Part shown: piece by piece, positions 11,067-22,167 of the stretch
Numbering within the stretch: position 1 is the first letter of the stretch
How the letters are laid out: each line of letters begins with the position of its first letter
NCBI GenBank assembly: GCA_039602395.1
Contig: JBCNJP010000228.1
Location: 209,959-273,958 of the forward strand
Length of the DNA stretch: 64,000 bases
Direction: 5' to 3'
DNA from: Deinandra increscens subsp. villosa
Lineage: Eukaryota > Streptophyta > Magnoliopsida > Asterales > Asteraceae
Translations under genes and position numbers: made by a program
The notes under the pieces: generated by a model
The model's database searches: none
What the model was told of the DNA's origin: nothing
What the model saw: only the letters and a program-made list of their open reading frames with translations

Positions 11067-12214
11067 CTGCACCACAAGTTTGAAAAGTTTTAGAAGGCAA
11101 AACTTTTAAGTCTCTCTGGTAGAGGGATTTGGTTGAATTGATCTTCAACTGTTCCATATATGCCCTTAGACATTGGGTGGATGTAACAAGGCTCGAGTGG
11201 GTTCCTAGGCATCCACTTAAATATAAAATGGATTGGTAATAACTTGGAGTAAATGGTTAAGTCACCCAAAGTGTTTTTTTTCTTTCTTTTTTCGAGTCAC
11301 CCAAGGTTTGTGAAAATGACTACTTTTTAGCTAATTTGTCGGCGAGTTTTGCGTTTGAACATTCTCTTTCTCGTAAAAAGAGTAAAGAAGAAGATTGAAA
11401 TAATAAAATGGAGGAATTGAAGGTTGCCCCTAACCTATACCATACAAAATTTTTACTGTTAGCATAATACAAGCAATGCTAACAGTATCAAAACCGGATA
11501 AGATGAAAAATGATGGTCGATGACCGATGACAATATCAATTTTTAATCCCTACCTAGCCCCTGAATAAATACACAACAGCCATTCGGATTAAAACAAAAA
11601 AAAACCCAACCTTCTAATCCATCTGGGCAAAGCGATACTTATCTACACAAACAATGTCGTCACTGTTGTACTTCTAATCCATCTGAGCAAAGGGATACTA
11701 ATCTGCACAACCATAGCATAGATAAACATCCAAATAATCATATGAAAACAACAGGGGTTAATCATAACTAGGAGTTCATAAATATGGGCTGGGAGGAAAA
11801 ACCCATAAACAATATTAAGTTATTTCATGATCAGGTAGCATGTAGAAGTAGAAATCAGTGAAAATTTTGATAAAAAGAACACAAACACATGAGTTTAATT
11901 TTCATTTTGTTTAAACAATGATGTTTAAAATTATGATCAAGAAAGAAGATGCATCTTACCATTTTTGCGCAGTTGTTTCACAACCGCTGTTTACAGAAAT
12001 AAAAACTGAGTTGCTAACTCTTGAAGCTGCAGAAATAGAAACTAATCAAAATCCATAAACAAGATGCTACAAAAGGCCTATTTATAGTTAAATAAGTTCA
12101 CTAAGCTACATACTCAAAAACCAAACAGACCCTTTAATATAATATAATTATGTGACCTACACACCTCTGAAAGATATTATTGAAAGAAAAAAAGAGGTGA
12201 AAATGTTTTACCTT
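11067..12214. other. CACTA interior without recognised genes
   Basis: AT-rich sequence between captured fragments. I find no convincing exon. A short near-repeat (CTTCTAATCCATCTG, about 11612 and 11672) is the only structure noted. It is probably intron or intergenic DNA carried along with the fragments. Confidence 0.4.
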
Positions 12215-12349
12215 CTTTAAGTCTTGCTTTTTATCTTCATTTAAAGCTAAAACAGTATTAGCAAGGCTAGCTAGCAATCCTACGGCTGTTAGAGAGTCCT
12301 AACTCAACAGCTATAGCACTCAAGGTAGGCATAGGAGTAGTTACCACCT
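12215..12349 (-). pseudogene. Unidentified exon-like segment in the CACTA element
   Basis: On the minus strand TTTTTTTTGCAG is followed by a short open stretch (reading VVTTPMPTLSAIAVELGLSN) that ends in an apparent in-frame stop. A candidate donor AAG|GTAAAA lies at the far end. The splice-site layout matches the other captured exons, but I do not recognise the source gene. Confidence 0.35.
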
Positions 12350-12417
12350 GCAAAAAAAAATGACCAAGGCTCGTGAAAATGTTAGGCAAGTTTGCTTTTA
12401 AATTATGCAAGCATAAA

Positions 12418-12687
12418 TCATAATAAGAATAAACATTCGTCATGGGCTGGCGATGGTTCTAACTGGTCAACATCCTCTAGTTCCTGGAATGGGTCTGGAC
12501 CAGGAGCTTGAGTCTCTGGTTCTGATGGGCTCACTGGTTCGGTGTTTTCAGGTCCTGGACCTGCCGAGACCTTAACCATTGATGGGCGCAGAAGTGTTTC
12601 GCCAATCCTAAACCCCATGCGAAATTCTTGAATTACCACACCGTCCTCAAATTCAGTTGACTCTTCACGCATAATCGCCTCATGCAG
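12418..12687 (-). pseudogene. Captured last exon of a chloroplast-type GrpE co-chaperone gene
   Basis: GrpE proteins are nucleotide-exchange factors for DnaK/Hsp70. The 90-codon exon begins at an AG acceptor (minus strand, 12688-12689) and carries the GrpE C-terminal signature: an ESTEFEDG run, VVIQEF, GFRIGETLLRPSMVKVSAGP, then a Glu/Pro-rich tail and a stop. The dimerization helix and the rest of the head are absent, so this is a 3' fragment only. The long acidic tail after the beta domain suggests a plastid GrpE (CGE) source rather than a mitochondrial one. Confidence 0.85.
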
Positions 12688-13470
12688 CTTTTACCATGAA
12701 AAAGTCAAATGTCAAACTACTTTGAAAACAATAACCATTATAATCTCTCAGAAAGAATAAAAACAATCATTGATAAAACAAAAAACTATCTCACAAAGTA
12801 CTTAGGTTTTTAATAAACCTGAAACCGCTTTATGCAACCGACATACCAAAATGAATTAAAGTAAAATAAAGAACAGTTTCTTACATCATCAATGGAAGGT
12901 TACACAAGCTTTTTTCAGAGCAACAAATGGATACCAAGGTCTTAAGAATAACATAATTGCCAAAAAGTTATCAAAACAACTACAACCAAACTGCAGTAAC
13001 TTCAACTATTGGAAATGAAAGTATTTTTTTGTTTCATGAGTTTCAATGACGGAACAACAGCATAGCAAAGAGTACTTTGACATCACAATTCATGTGAACA
13101 TGTAATTATTTCCAAATATTTGCGCAAATCATATGAACACCTAAATGGAAACACCCCTTATAACATTTTAAAAACAACATAAGCATACCAAGGTACCAAT
13201 AAATATGAGTAAAATAATCGCAAAGGGTCCAAGCTTTATCATCTCCCTGAGTGATATAATCCTACCACAAACCGTATAAGTTAAAACCAGAAAAAACTTG
13301 AAACTTTAACAGAATAACATTAACTAAATAAACAGAAAAACTTGTACCTAAACATTGTCGATCGAAAGCAATAACACACCACGTCACCTGTAACCTAAAA
13401 ATATAAAAACAATCAATCAATTATAATGAATGAAGCACAAAAGTATTAGAAAGAAAGAAAGAATGGCAAC

Positions 13471-13533
13471 CTTGGTACTCCTCGTTTATCTCTTGAAACT
13501 TGGATGTGGCACTATCCTCGCCCTTTTTCTTGT
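13471..13533 (-). pseudogene. Captured exon of a J-domain (DnaJ-like) protein gene
   Basis: A 63-base exon bounded by TTTTCCAG and GTTGCC splice signals, symmetric in phase. It encodes DKKKGEDSATSKFQEINEEYQ, the end of the loop and helix III/IV of a J domain, where the family shows HPD...F.EIN.AY. The HPD motif itself would lie in the preceding exon, which is not seen. With the GrpE exon about 0.8 kb downstream on the same strand, two Hsp70 co-chaperone genes are sampled. Confidence 0.7.
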
Positions 13534-14235
13534 CTGGAAAACAAAAACCCATAAAACATTTGATCAGTAGTATATCACAAATACAGATAACAAAAGGTGA
13601 GATTTTGAAACAGTATATCAGAATCCAATTCAACAATTAGGGTTTCTCAATTCTGGATTAGAAGGAAATACCAAATTCAAGCCCTAAATCTGAAACAGTA
13701 GTCGTGCGGAATTTAAATTACCTACCGTCCTCAATTCATCGATCTAAACTCGGAATCAGAGAAGAAACACATACGTACCAGAGCTAATTGAATGAAATTA
13801 TATCGAATTTCCTCTTCCCTAGCTTCATAATCGACCTCGAGTATTCGGTAATAATCCTGAATTGAACGCCGATCAATCAAATCACGTCACGGAAATGAGA
13901 GATATGGTATCGAAATCGAGATAGGAGGAGGCGTCTTCTTCTTGTTGTTGTTGGTCATTGAAATCGGAGAGAGATGAGTGAAAAGGCACAAATGGAGAGA
14001 GAGATGCATATAAGAAGCGATGGTGTGGAAATAGTGGAGCGACAGAAGAAACGGAGAGGGCATCGGTGATGAAGGATCGGAGACGAAAGGAGAGGGAGCA
14101 GCGGTCCCATGAGAGGGAATGAGCTAGGGCTAAAATAATCGAATAGCGGAAATGGATTTTGTGAGCGACAGATGGGTTTTAGGGCAAAAATATAAGCGGG
14201 AAAATGAAAAATAAAAAATAGAAAATGACAGTTTA
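13534..14235. other. CACTA interior right part, GA-rich, no gene recognised
   Basis: It contains GAGAGA-rich stretches and CGATCGAAA-type sequence that could be a captured promoter and 5'UTR read on the minus strand. The minus ORF of about 116 codons at 13955-14305 has no recognisable domain and runs into the terminal repeats. Confidence 0.35.
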
Positions 14236-14420
14236 AAGATGACGCGTTTTTAAAGTGTACTCCGTGTTTTTTTTTTGTATCTGACATAAACTTTTTGACG
14301 CGCAAAATTGCGCGTCATCTACTCTTAAACTTTTACAATTTATGACAGATTTTTAATGACACGCGTTTTTGCGCGTCATTAACTAGTGTGCGTCATTGTT
14401 CGCGTGTCAAGAAAGGCCCT
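14236..14420. repeat. CACTA right subterminal repeats
   Basis: Several GACGCGCAAAA / TTTTGCGCGTCA copies with degenerate members, mirroring the left array and ending in the right terminal inverted repeat. Confidence 0.8.
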
Positions 14421-14436
14421 GTTTCTAGTAGTGTTA

Positions 14437-14506
14437 GTCTTGGCGGACGAGTTATAGATCCGATCTCGAAATCCAATTTCTGGTACATACTCGGCTCAAA
14501 ATCCAT
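14437..14506 (-). pseudogene. S1 Gag N-terminal piece, beyond the CACTA insertion
   Basis: An ATG at 14506 opens a frame (beginning MDFEP) that runs to the TTA duplication flanking the CACTA element. It continues in phase at 9907, where the UBN2-type motif F-L-E-W-K-Y-R-F lies. The two parts add exactly 40 codons before the start of the 1,045-codon open stretch. This identifies the true gag start and shows that the CACTA element hit roughly codon 24. Confidence 0.75.
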
Positions 14507-15122
14507 TTCAAAAGCTTGGGAAACTTAAAACTAATGTCCAAACGTCCAAAAAACACTGATTACGAACAAACACTCCTTGATTACGATCCAAACAGTCGAT
14601 TACGATCCACACAACCCGATTACGATCGGGAACACAGTTTGCGATGACACGTCAGAATCGCAGACACTCACCGCCTCAATCTGTCGTAAACAGTGATTCC
14701 GATTACGACCAACGTAGTCGTAATCACTTGTTTCCGATTCAAAATAGTCGTAAACACCAATTACGATCGGATCTGATCGTAAACTACGTTTCCGACACCG
14801 TGATTCCGATAAGCAAAGTCGTAATCTCCGATTACGACAAGGAAATGTCGTAAACACCAAATGTACGGATCGTAAACGCACAAAAATCCAGTCTTGAAGT
14901 CGTAATCGCCCAAGATGATGAATATCTTCAACAAGAGCTGTCGTAAACACCAAGAAACCCAGAAAATTCAATCGTGAACGTCAAACTTGAAGAACACAGC
15001 AGCAACGCAGATTGTAAACTCCAAAAACACCCTTGAATCTTCAAATCTTCAACAGAAACTTCAAAACCAACCCAGAAAACACTCGAATCTATATCGTGAG
15101 AGCCTCGAATCTAAGATTCTTG
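14507..15122 (-). promoter_or_regulatory. S1 gag leader packed with the family word
   Basis: Untranslated leader between PBS and gag. Between about 14540 and 15010 there are some 16-18 copies of (G)ATTACGA(TC) or TCGTAAAC, several as palindromes such as CGATTACGATCG. The small ORFs here (14600-14971, 14644-14853) are translations of this repeat and not genes. Confidence 0.75.
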
Positions 15123-15134
15123 GCTCTGATACCA
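15123..15134 (-). other. S1 primer-binding site (initiator tRNA-Met)
   Basis: The minus strand reads TGGTATCAGAGC, complementary to the 3' end of plant initiator tRNA-Met. It lies two bases inside the 5' LTR, the usual copia arrangement. Confidence 0.92.
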
Positions 15135-15136
15135 AT

Positions 15137-15533
15137 TGTAGGTCCGAAATCAAACCAACTACACGATATTTGATCGTAAATGAGTGCGGAATCCTCAAAT
15201 ACGATTGATTCAAGAGATAAGTAGATGAAATAGACAAGATCTAACGAAAAGATCAAGTCTTGAATGAAGAACACTACTCAAATGAAGCTGATCGTAAACT
15301 CACAAGATAATAGAAATCGTAAATAGTGAAAGTTGTATTGAAAAGCTTAACCTAATCGATTACAATGAGGTGGTATTTATACCACCTCATACATGAACTT
15401 GGGCCAATCATAAACACTAATCCAGCCCAATCATAATCATTTAAATGGCCCACATGGCCTATTAACGAAGCTAGACTAAGCCCAAAAACTAAAGCCCAAC
15501 TAATGTTCATGCCTTACAAAATATAGCCCTACA
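15137..15533 (-). repeat. S1 5' LTR
   Basis: 397 bases with inverted ends TGTAGG...CCTACA. A TATA-like TATAAATACC lies in a palindromic context near 15375. Upstream of it on the minus strand are degenerate family words (ATCATAAAC, ATCATAATC), which look like CpG-decayed CGTAAAC/CGTAATC. The 3' LTR is outside the window. Confidence 0.88.
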
Positions 15534-16960
15534 CATTTGTTCAAGGTTATCTGGATCGATCTGATCAAAATCTTCTCCAATCAAATTAGATGTTGTCAAA
15601 CCACCATTCAGCAATCCATAATATGAAGATAGTAGAGCAGAAATTAATGCCAAATATTCATTCGGTGTTTTTGCAGAAAATGAAGTCTGACTCGAATTAT
15701 TTGGAACAGTGAAATTACACCCTCTTGATGAATTTTCAGAATTTCCTGATCCATGACCAGCAACAAATGCTGTTTGAGGTGGATTTGATGAACCAAAACT
15801 AGATGATTTAGACTTTGCACTGATACTTGCAGAATTTTGACCATGATACAATTCCAGATTCTGCAGTTGAGCAGTTGATTTATTTAATGTCATCATTTCC
15901 ATTTCTCTAGCCTGAAACTTTCCAGTTAAATCATGAAATGATAATGCAGAGTATTCTTTGTCATGAGTAAGCAATAACACATAATTTTCCCACTTTTCTG
16001 GTAATGCTTCCATCAATTTCTCTTTTAATTCCTCCTCAATGTTGATGCATGAACCTTGTGTGGCCGTTACTGTTCGAATTGTCAAACAGACTGATTTGTC
16101 GGAAACAAGAACTGAGGTCCGAACCTCAGCCGAACTCCAGATTCGGAGTTGTCCGAAGGTGGTCCGAACTCCAAGTTCGGAGGAAGCTCGGAGCAGGTTC
16201 GGAGGTTACCCAGTTCGGACAGAATGAAGAAGTATAAATAGTTTCGTCTTTGTATTTCTTTGGAAGTTTCTGTCTTGTGTCTGTGTGTTGAGAGGGGAGG
16301 TTCTGTCCAACCTCCCCCGGAGCTTAAACGTTTGTATACTCCTTTGTTATGTAATCATTCGACATGAATCAATGACAAAACTTCCGTCTCATCCATAGAA
16401 TCGATCTGTGTACAGTTTTTCACTCAGTCTTTTCAATTTTAACAACTTTCATCTCACTAATTAGATGTGAAAACCTTGAAACAAGAGTTGAAATATTTTC
16501 TTTTTCATACTGTTGAAAATTTTTAAATTCCTTGTTGAACACTTTTCGTCTACTCTTTTTATATTGGTCATTTCCTTCACATCGAGCAGATAGAGCATCA
16601 CACAACTATTTAGCTTTCTTGCATGTGCTGAATTGATGCAACAACTCGGTAGGTAAAGCCATGGTAAGATAACCATAAACTTATTGTTCACGCTCATAAC
16701 TTTTTCTTTCATCACCATCAAAATCTTGAAGTTCCTTATACTCTCCATTTTCAGTTGGACGTACATACAACTTTCAAACCGGAATCCATAAATCAATATC
16801 ATTTGTGCTGTGGTATGCAGAAAATTGTTGCTTCCAATTTTGATAATCTTTGAACTTTAATAGCTTCGGAAACTTTCTGACTTGTTCCTATTTCATTATC
16901 AAAATTGAGCATAGCTTTTATCGTGCTTTGCATAGCAGCAAATGCTTGAAAATCAGACAT
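15534..16960 (-). pseudogene. S2 gag remnant
   Basis: It starts at an ATG at 16960 (reading MSDFQAFAA), conserved among the gag genes of A, D and E. It continues through UBN2-type motifs (ALSARCEGN, then KKSRRKVFNKEF, SRFSHLISE) into the solo LTR insertion, and resumes with ELKEKLMEALPEKWENYVLLLTHDK and the linker before the zinc knuckle. Several stops and frame breaks occur, for example just before the solo LTR. S1 removed everything after the segment reading DNLEQM. Confidence 0.8.
16040..16422 (+). mobile_element. Solo copia LTR of the CCGAAC family inside S2 gag
   Basis: 383 bases running TGTTGAT...TTTTTCA, flanked by CTCAA (16035-16039) and CTCAG (16423-16427), a target duplication with one mismatch. 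The gag frame joins sensibly across it. It carries CCGAAC/TTCGGA words, then TATAAATAG near 16235. No PBS or internal sequence follows, so it is an LTR-LTR recombination product. It resembles the E LTRs in layout and ends but differs in much of its sequence. Confidence 0.85.
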
Positions 16961-17666
16961 TTTTACTGAAAATGATACTTCAAAAACTTTATACTAAAAA
17001 ACGAAGGTCTTCCAAGTGGATTTTGGGTGTCAAAACGGAGGCTACTAGCCTTCTTTAGGCTAGTAAAAGTCTAGATCTCGTCGAGACGGTCGTTTTGGAT
17101 GGTATTGGGTTCCGTAACTCTTAACGGTTCTCAAGTTACGTCAGTTTTAGTAACGACTACTTTTCTGCCAGCGGACCAAACTTCTCAACGTACCATCTCC
17201 GAACCAAATCAATGAGCGGACCAAATCTCGGACCAGGATAACTAACGTACCAGATTTACCAACGTACCAGCAGCGGACCAATATGGTACGGCGTAACTGC
17301 TAGCGTACCAGTGAGTAACCGTCACGTACCAGACTTGAAGATTGCCTAGCGTACCAAATTCAAGCGTACCAGAAACTGATGAATATTGCCTTGCGTACCG
17401 GCAGCGTACCAAAGGCATACCAGCTGTTCTTCCGGCGTACTAACGGCATATTACACTGAAATCGATGGATTTTTCGAATTTTCAACTTTTGGAACTAGAA
17501 ATTGATACAGTGAGGTGCGCAAATACACTAGGAACGCTTAAAAATCATTTTTAGCATCAGAAACACTCGGAATGGGAAGAATTTGAAGAAAAATGTAAGA
17601 AACCCAAACTTTCTCTCTCCAAAAATCCAAAAATCGATCAAAAACACAGCAGTAGAGCAACCAAAT
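16961..17666 (-). promoter_or_regulatory. S2 gag leader with CGTACC/GGACC words
   Basis: From about 17160 to 17450 there are more than a dozen CGTACCA or CGGACCA copies, the same words as in the leaders of A, B and D. No protein is encoded. Confidence 0.7.
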
Positions 17667-18034
17667 GCTCTGATACCACTTGTAAAACCGAGATATGATC
17701 TTACTACTGCATGCTTTGATCAATGTAGTGAACACGAGAAGTAAAATCACTTGAAGATTACAAGAAGTAAGCTCTAGTTTCTCTCTCTAGAACACACACA
17801 GTAACGGTGTAGAAATGACAGAAGTGTTAAGCTATCATTCTAACATGAACTATTTATAGGTGCAACATACTGGCCGGCGTACCAACTGGTGAACCAATTG
17901 GTACGTGCGTACCAATTGGTACGGTGGACCATTTGGTACGGCCACCTTGGTATGTTGATAATTTGACTCACAAAGATGCTCTAATCTAGATACAATACAC
18001 GAGACACATTGTAGCATAGGAATATGCTCTAACA
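17667..18034 (-). repeat. S2 5' LTR with adjacent primer-binding site
   Basis: The PBS reads TGGTATCAGAGC on the minus strand (17678-17667). The LTR at 17681-18034 (354 bases) runs TGTAAAACC...CTCTAACA on the plus strand. A TATA-like CTATTTATAG lies near 17845, and palindromic CGTACCAATTGGTACG-type words lie upstream of it in element orientation. Confidence 0.88.
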
Positions 18035-18049
18035 GATACTAGTGATAAC

Positions 18050-19225
18050 ATGATATATAACGTCTCCAATAAACGTGTTAAGACTAGTGTCAGTGACACA
18101 TTCTACTGACATTGCTGACTAGGTCACATAAACTAGAATCTAATCCAGAAACTCTAGACAATGGGGATTTTAGAATCCACTAGTCCAGAATCTTTTCATA
18201 CTTGTGAGTCTTTGTTTGAGTGGCAAGTTGACTAAGTCGCCTTTTACGACCATCGATGAAAGGGCGAAAGACCTGATGGGGCTCATACATACTAATGTAT
18301 GTCGTCCTTTCAGGACGATGTCTAGAAATGGAGAAAGATGCTTTGTTACGTTTACTGATGATTTCAGTAGATATGGTTATGTCTATCTCATGTGACATAA
18401 ACATGAGACCTTTGATAAGTTCAAAGAATACCAGAACGAAGTACAAACCCAACTCGGTAAAATGATTAAGGTACTTCGATCAAATCATGGTGGCGACTAT
18501 CTAAGTGAGGAGTTCGACAAACATCTTAAGGCTTGTGGGATTATATACCAACTTCGTACTCCTGGAACACCACAACTTAATCGTGTGTCCGAAAGAAGAA
18601 ATGAACATTGTTAGACATGGTTCGATCAATGATGTGTCGTATAAACTTTCCACACTCCTTTTGGAGTTTTTTCTCTCGAGACTGCCACCTAACTCGTGAA
18701 TCGCGCTCCTACGACGAAGGTAGATAATACACCATAGAGATATGACATGGGGAATGAATTGAACGAACTGGATCCCCGCAGCGATAAAGTTGTTTTCATC
18801 GGTTATGCCCGAAAGGTTGGGTACTATTTCTACAACCCTACTGAAAATCAAATTTTCTTTAAACGTAGAGGAACATTCTTAGAGGATGAGTTCCTATAAT
18901 ATGGGGATGGAAATAACCAGGTAGTCCTGGAAGAAGTATGGGAGTCACCTATAACACAACCTAAAACCGATACAATCGTTTAACAAGATGTTGTTGATCC
19001 TAAACCCGAAAGGATTCAAGAACTGGTTGTAACACAAGGAATCCGCATAAGTACTCGGGGTCATCATGAACCAAATATGTATCTAGGAATTCATGATGTT
19101 CTGATAGTTGATCGGGAAGAACTCGTTAACTATAACGCTTTGAACTTCCACCCGATATTCGTGTTGTAGGAAGTAAATGGGTTTTCAAATTTGAATTCCG
19201 ACATGGATGGCAATGTAGCATTCTC
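18050..19225 (+). pseudogene. Old Ty1-copia pol fragment (integrase to start of reverse transcriptase)
   Basis: A decayed pol piece, unrelated in detail to S1 or B. It shows a degenerate HC-x-LGHI, a CESCLSGK zinc motif of the pre-integrase domain, and integrase motifs (FTDDFSRYGYVYL, LRSNHGGDYLSEEF, VSERRN) broken by stops. A polypeptide linker with FIGYARKVGYYFYNP follows, and the first RT motif GSKWVFK near 19170. The end is lost where gypsy LTR G1 begins. No LTR of its own is seen. Multiple stops and frameshifts mark it as one of the oldest layers in the window. Confidence 0.82.
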
Positions 19226-19238
19226 ATTTTACCACAGT

Positions 19239-21271
19239 TGTGAAACCCAACCCATTTTGAAGTTTTGTGTTTTACTAATTTGCGAATTATTAAGTACCTG
19301 GAGAGTTTTTGGGTCTTTATATCCGAAAATAATGGTTCTAGATGACTTATAATCGTTTTTTAAAACAAAATACTTAATTGCTATCAATTGGATTCAATTT
19401 GGATTCCTCAAATTGAAAAAAAAAGCAATCTTGAAGATTCAAGCGTTTTTCTTCACCCATCATCATCCTTCATCATTCTTTTTGTGTCTGTGAGTTCCCT
19501 TTTCTTGTTATATGGTATTACACGATCAAGATCAGGTTTTTATTGTGTTTTTAGACTAGAACTTGGCCATACATGTGCATATTTGATATATCTAGTGTTA
19601 TCAAGACAAAAGTTAGGATTTTTATTGATCTTTTATGATGATCTCATGCGACGAATTTTGTTAGTGACTAGATCTCTACCTTACATGATCAAGGTTAGGT
19701 TGTTATGATGATTTAGGACATATTTATGTCATGGGTGTTGTGAATGGCTAGATTTATGGATTTCAGGTTTAAAAATAGTTTTTCATGATGATTTTGTTAG
19801 ATCTATTCTATGCATGAATACGGAAGATTAGATTTAGTAATTTGATTATATAAAGTGCTATCTTCATGTTAAATCTAGAAATTGTTCATGAGAATTGCTA
19901 TATTGGTATAGATCTAGGGTTTTGATCATGAGAAATTGTCATTTTGATGCTAGATCTAGAATAAGTTATGCGCAAAATTTAATTTTAATGTTAGATCTAG
20001 TAAATTCATCTTGTAAAGTGCCATCGTCATGCTAGATGTAGAGTTCGTGCAATGCTACCTTGATAGTGGATCTAGGATTTTATCATAGGAGATTGCCATG
20101 ATTATATAAAACTAAGGTTTGACCTTGGAAAAATTAATATCTTGATGATAACTAATGAATTCAATGAGTAAAATGGAAGTATATATATATTTGGGTGTGA
20201 TGAAACCATAATTGCAATCTTATATGAATGATTTGCATGATTATGTTGAGGTACTTTAGAATTAATATTCTTTATGGTGACTTTATGTTACTTTAGGATA
20301 AATATTCTTTATGTTGACTTTATGTGACTCCATGGAAATATATAAATATGTTGTGCCGTCATGAAAAATAAATAGTTTCAGTAATATTTATTCGACGTTA
20401 CATGTTTAGTCTTAGGGTTAACCTACCCCATGACCGTGAACGTACGTTATCACTATAATTAAATCACCAAAGAGTCGTCGACTCATTATGTCATGAAATT
20501 TATTTATTCCTCCATCCTATTTAGTCGTCAAGGTCATCTTCGCGTCTAACCTTCTCGTTACGTGATTTCGTTGTCTATTCATATCTCCTATATCGTGTGA
20601 GGATTCATATGCCCTCTTTCCTTTTAATGTGTTGGGGTGTAACATTTATCAGTATTCAAAATCCTAATTCTTTCTTATTCAAGACACTAAGCGAATTTAT
20701 GTGCTCTATGTGTGATATTCTGTTATGTGATACTTGATGGATTCTATGTTGGAAGTCTTTAATCTCTAATCGCAAGTGTACCATTGACCTTCGAGCCGTG
20801 GCAACAATGATAGATCTATTGGCTGACAACGCACCTGGCCTACCTGGTATTTGGCGCCGGGTGATTGCTCCATTATTGTCTAGGTTTGGTGCACATCACT
20901 CATTAACTTGTTGATCATGATTGAATAGAACACTTGACTCAATGAATCACAATGCTTTAATATATGTAGTATACTAAACCTATGTTTACTAACCAAATAT
21001 TCATAGTTGAGCCTTATTTTATGCATGTTATAGGCTTTGTTGTTTGATATCGATGATCTCGTTGATGACACTTTAGGATGCATGTAGACTTAGTGAGACT
21101 TAAACTAAACGAGTTAATCTGATATTCATTAATGCCTTGTATTGGATTATTATGTAACATTTTAATATTATGAAATGGGTTGATTAAAAATATCGCAACA
21201 TTTAATTAGTGTTGTGGGCATCTGGATAATCTTGGCGCCCCAACGTATTCCGCCATTGGTGGGGTGTGGCA
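19239..21271 (+). repeat. G1 5' LTR (Ty3-gypsy)
   Basis: About 2.03 kb from TGTGAAACCC to GGGGTGTGGCA, followed three bases later by PBS TGGTATCAGAGC (21275-21286). The length, the TGTGAAACCC start and the gag remnants downstream indicate a Ty3-gypsy element. The interior is AT-rich and non-coding. Confidence 0.7.
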
Positions 21272-22053
21272 GATTGGTATCAGAGCCTCGGCTATAGGGA
21301 TCTAGGTTATTATAATGGCTTGACCTAGACTTATGCCTTAGGTGTCCTGCATGAGTGCATCATGCGTAGTGTGCCTATATGAATTTATATGTCCATTAAG
21401 TGCTTCTTAATTATGCATATTTCAATTGTTGCTTCTTTCGGTTAGCACACGCTTGTACATAAATCACTTAAGGCTTCCTAGCCTTCTTCCTTAGCTATGG
21501 TATCTTACATGCCCTTTAGGAATATTGATTTCCAATTTTATAATCTCGTCAGAAAATAAGGCTTTAGTGATTGACATGTAGTAACTGGAAGGGTGGAAGC
21601 ACCGGTAGTCGGGGTCTCTGACAAGAAAAGCGTTGCATACAAATTAAAATTTGTGGATCTAGACGCTCACTTGGTACGCCTCAATGAGAGTGTCGAAACC
21701 TATTAGGCAAAAGGATGTCAATCACTAGGATCTTACTCTAATCAGTCACGGTTGTAGTTTCGCACTCGGGAAATGAGGGCCACTCCGTTTTGTTTTGCAA
21801 AAAACATTCGATTTCGCGTTTTACGCGTTATTATCTGAATTTTCAATGATTTATGCTAATCTGTGTCACCCCACCTCACGGTCATACGAGTTTGCACATA
21901 ATCTTTGTGTCCTAAATGGATTTTTTAAACTAATTTCTCGTTTTATGTGTCGGTAAGTTTATGATTTTCTATTATGATCCTCGGTATCCTATGATTTACT
22001 ATACTCACTAGCATCATGATACTCCGATTGAGTGTCCTATATGATGTATCCCC

Positions 22054-22059
22054 TCCCCC

Positions 22060-22131
<72 letters not shown>

Positions 22132-22137
22132 ATCTCT
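22054..22137. repeat. (TC)n microsatellite
   Basis: About 70 bases of near-perfect TC dinucleotide repeat after a C-rich run. ORFs on both strands here are repeat artefacts (Arg-Glu or Ser-Leu runs). Confidence 0.95.
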
Positions 22138-22167
22138 CATGATTCTGAATCGATCATTCACCATGTC

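Larger units (their letters stand above)
9911..14433. mobile_element. Non-autonomous CACTA (En/Spm-type) transposon carrying host gene fragments
   Basis: The termini are inverted repeats starting CACTACTAC at the left and CACTACTAG at the right (reverse strand), with GGCC and TTTCTTGAC also shared. The element is flanked by the 3-bp duplication TTA (9908-9910 and 14434-14436). Subterminal repeats containing GACGCGCAAAA fill both ends. No transposase ORF is visible in 4.5 kb, so it depends on another copy. The interior holds fragments of at least three unrelated host genes, all on the minus strand with introns, which makes it a Pack-type (transduplicating) element. It sits in S1 gag and is therefore younger than S1. 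Confidence 0.92.
1..15533 (-). mobile_element. S1: Sirevirus-like Ty1-copia element, 3' end cut off by the window
   Basis: The element reads right to left: 5' LTR (15137-15533), PBS (15123-15134), gag, pol, a long non-coding stretch and an env-like gene running off the window start. The order gag-pol-3' ORF, the very long gag with two zinc knuckles, and purine tracts scattered through the 3' half fit the Sirevirus lineage. It is inserted in the gag of S2; the 5 bases after the LTR (15534-15538, cattt) are the visible half of the expected target duplication. It is itself broken by a CACTA transposon at 9911-14433. Its family word is CGTAAAC / GATTACGA. Pol is intact, so S1 looks like the youngest pol-bearing element here. 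Confidence 0.88.
15534..18034 (-). mobile_element. S2: copia element of the CGTACC family, split by S1
   Basis: 5' LTR 17681-18034, PBS 17667-17678, leader with CGTACC words, then a decayed gag interrupted by a solo LTR (16040-16422) and cut at 15534 by S1. The rest of S2 should lie left of S1, outside the window. Its flank at 18035 is an older copia fragment. Confidence 0.85.

Noticed and set aside
12418..12687. A functional chloroplast GrpE gene
   Set aside because: Only the last exon is present, inside a CACTA element, without the helical dimerization region.
13955..14305. Minus-strand ORF at the right end of the CACTA element as a transposase piece
   Set aside because: It overlaps the subterminal repeats and shows no transposase motif.
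14540..15010. Regular short repeats in the S1 leader resembling a CRISPR array
   Set aside because: The repeats are 8-12 bases, occur in both orientations with irregular spacing, and the context is a plant retrotransposon leader.
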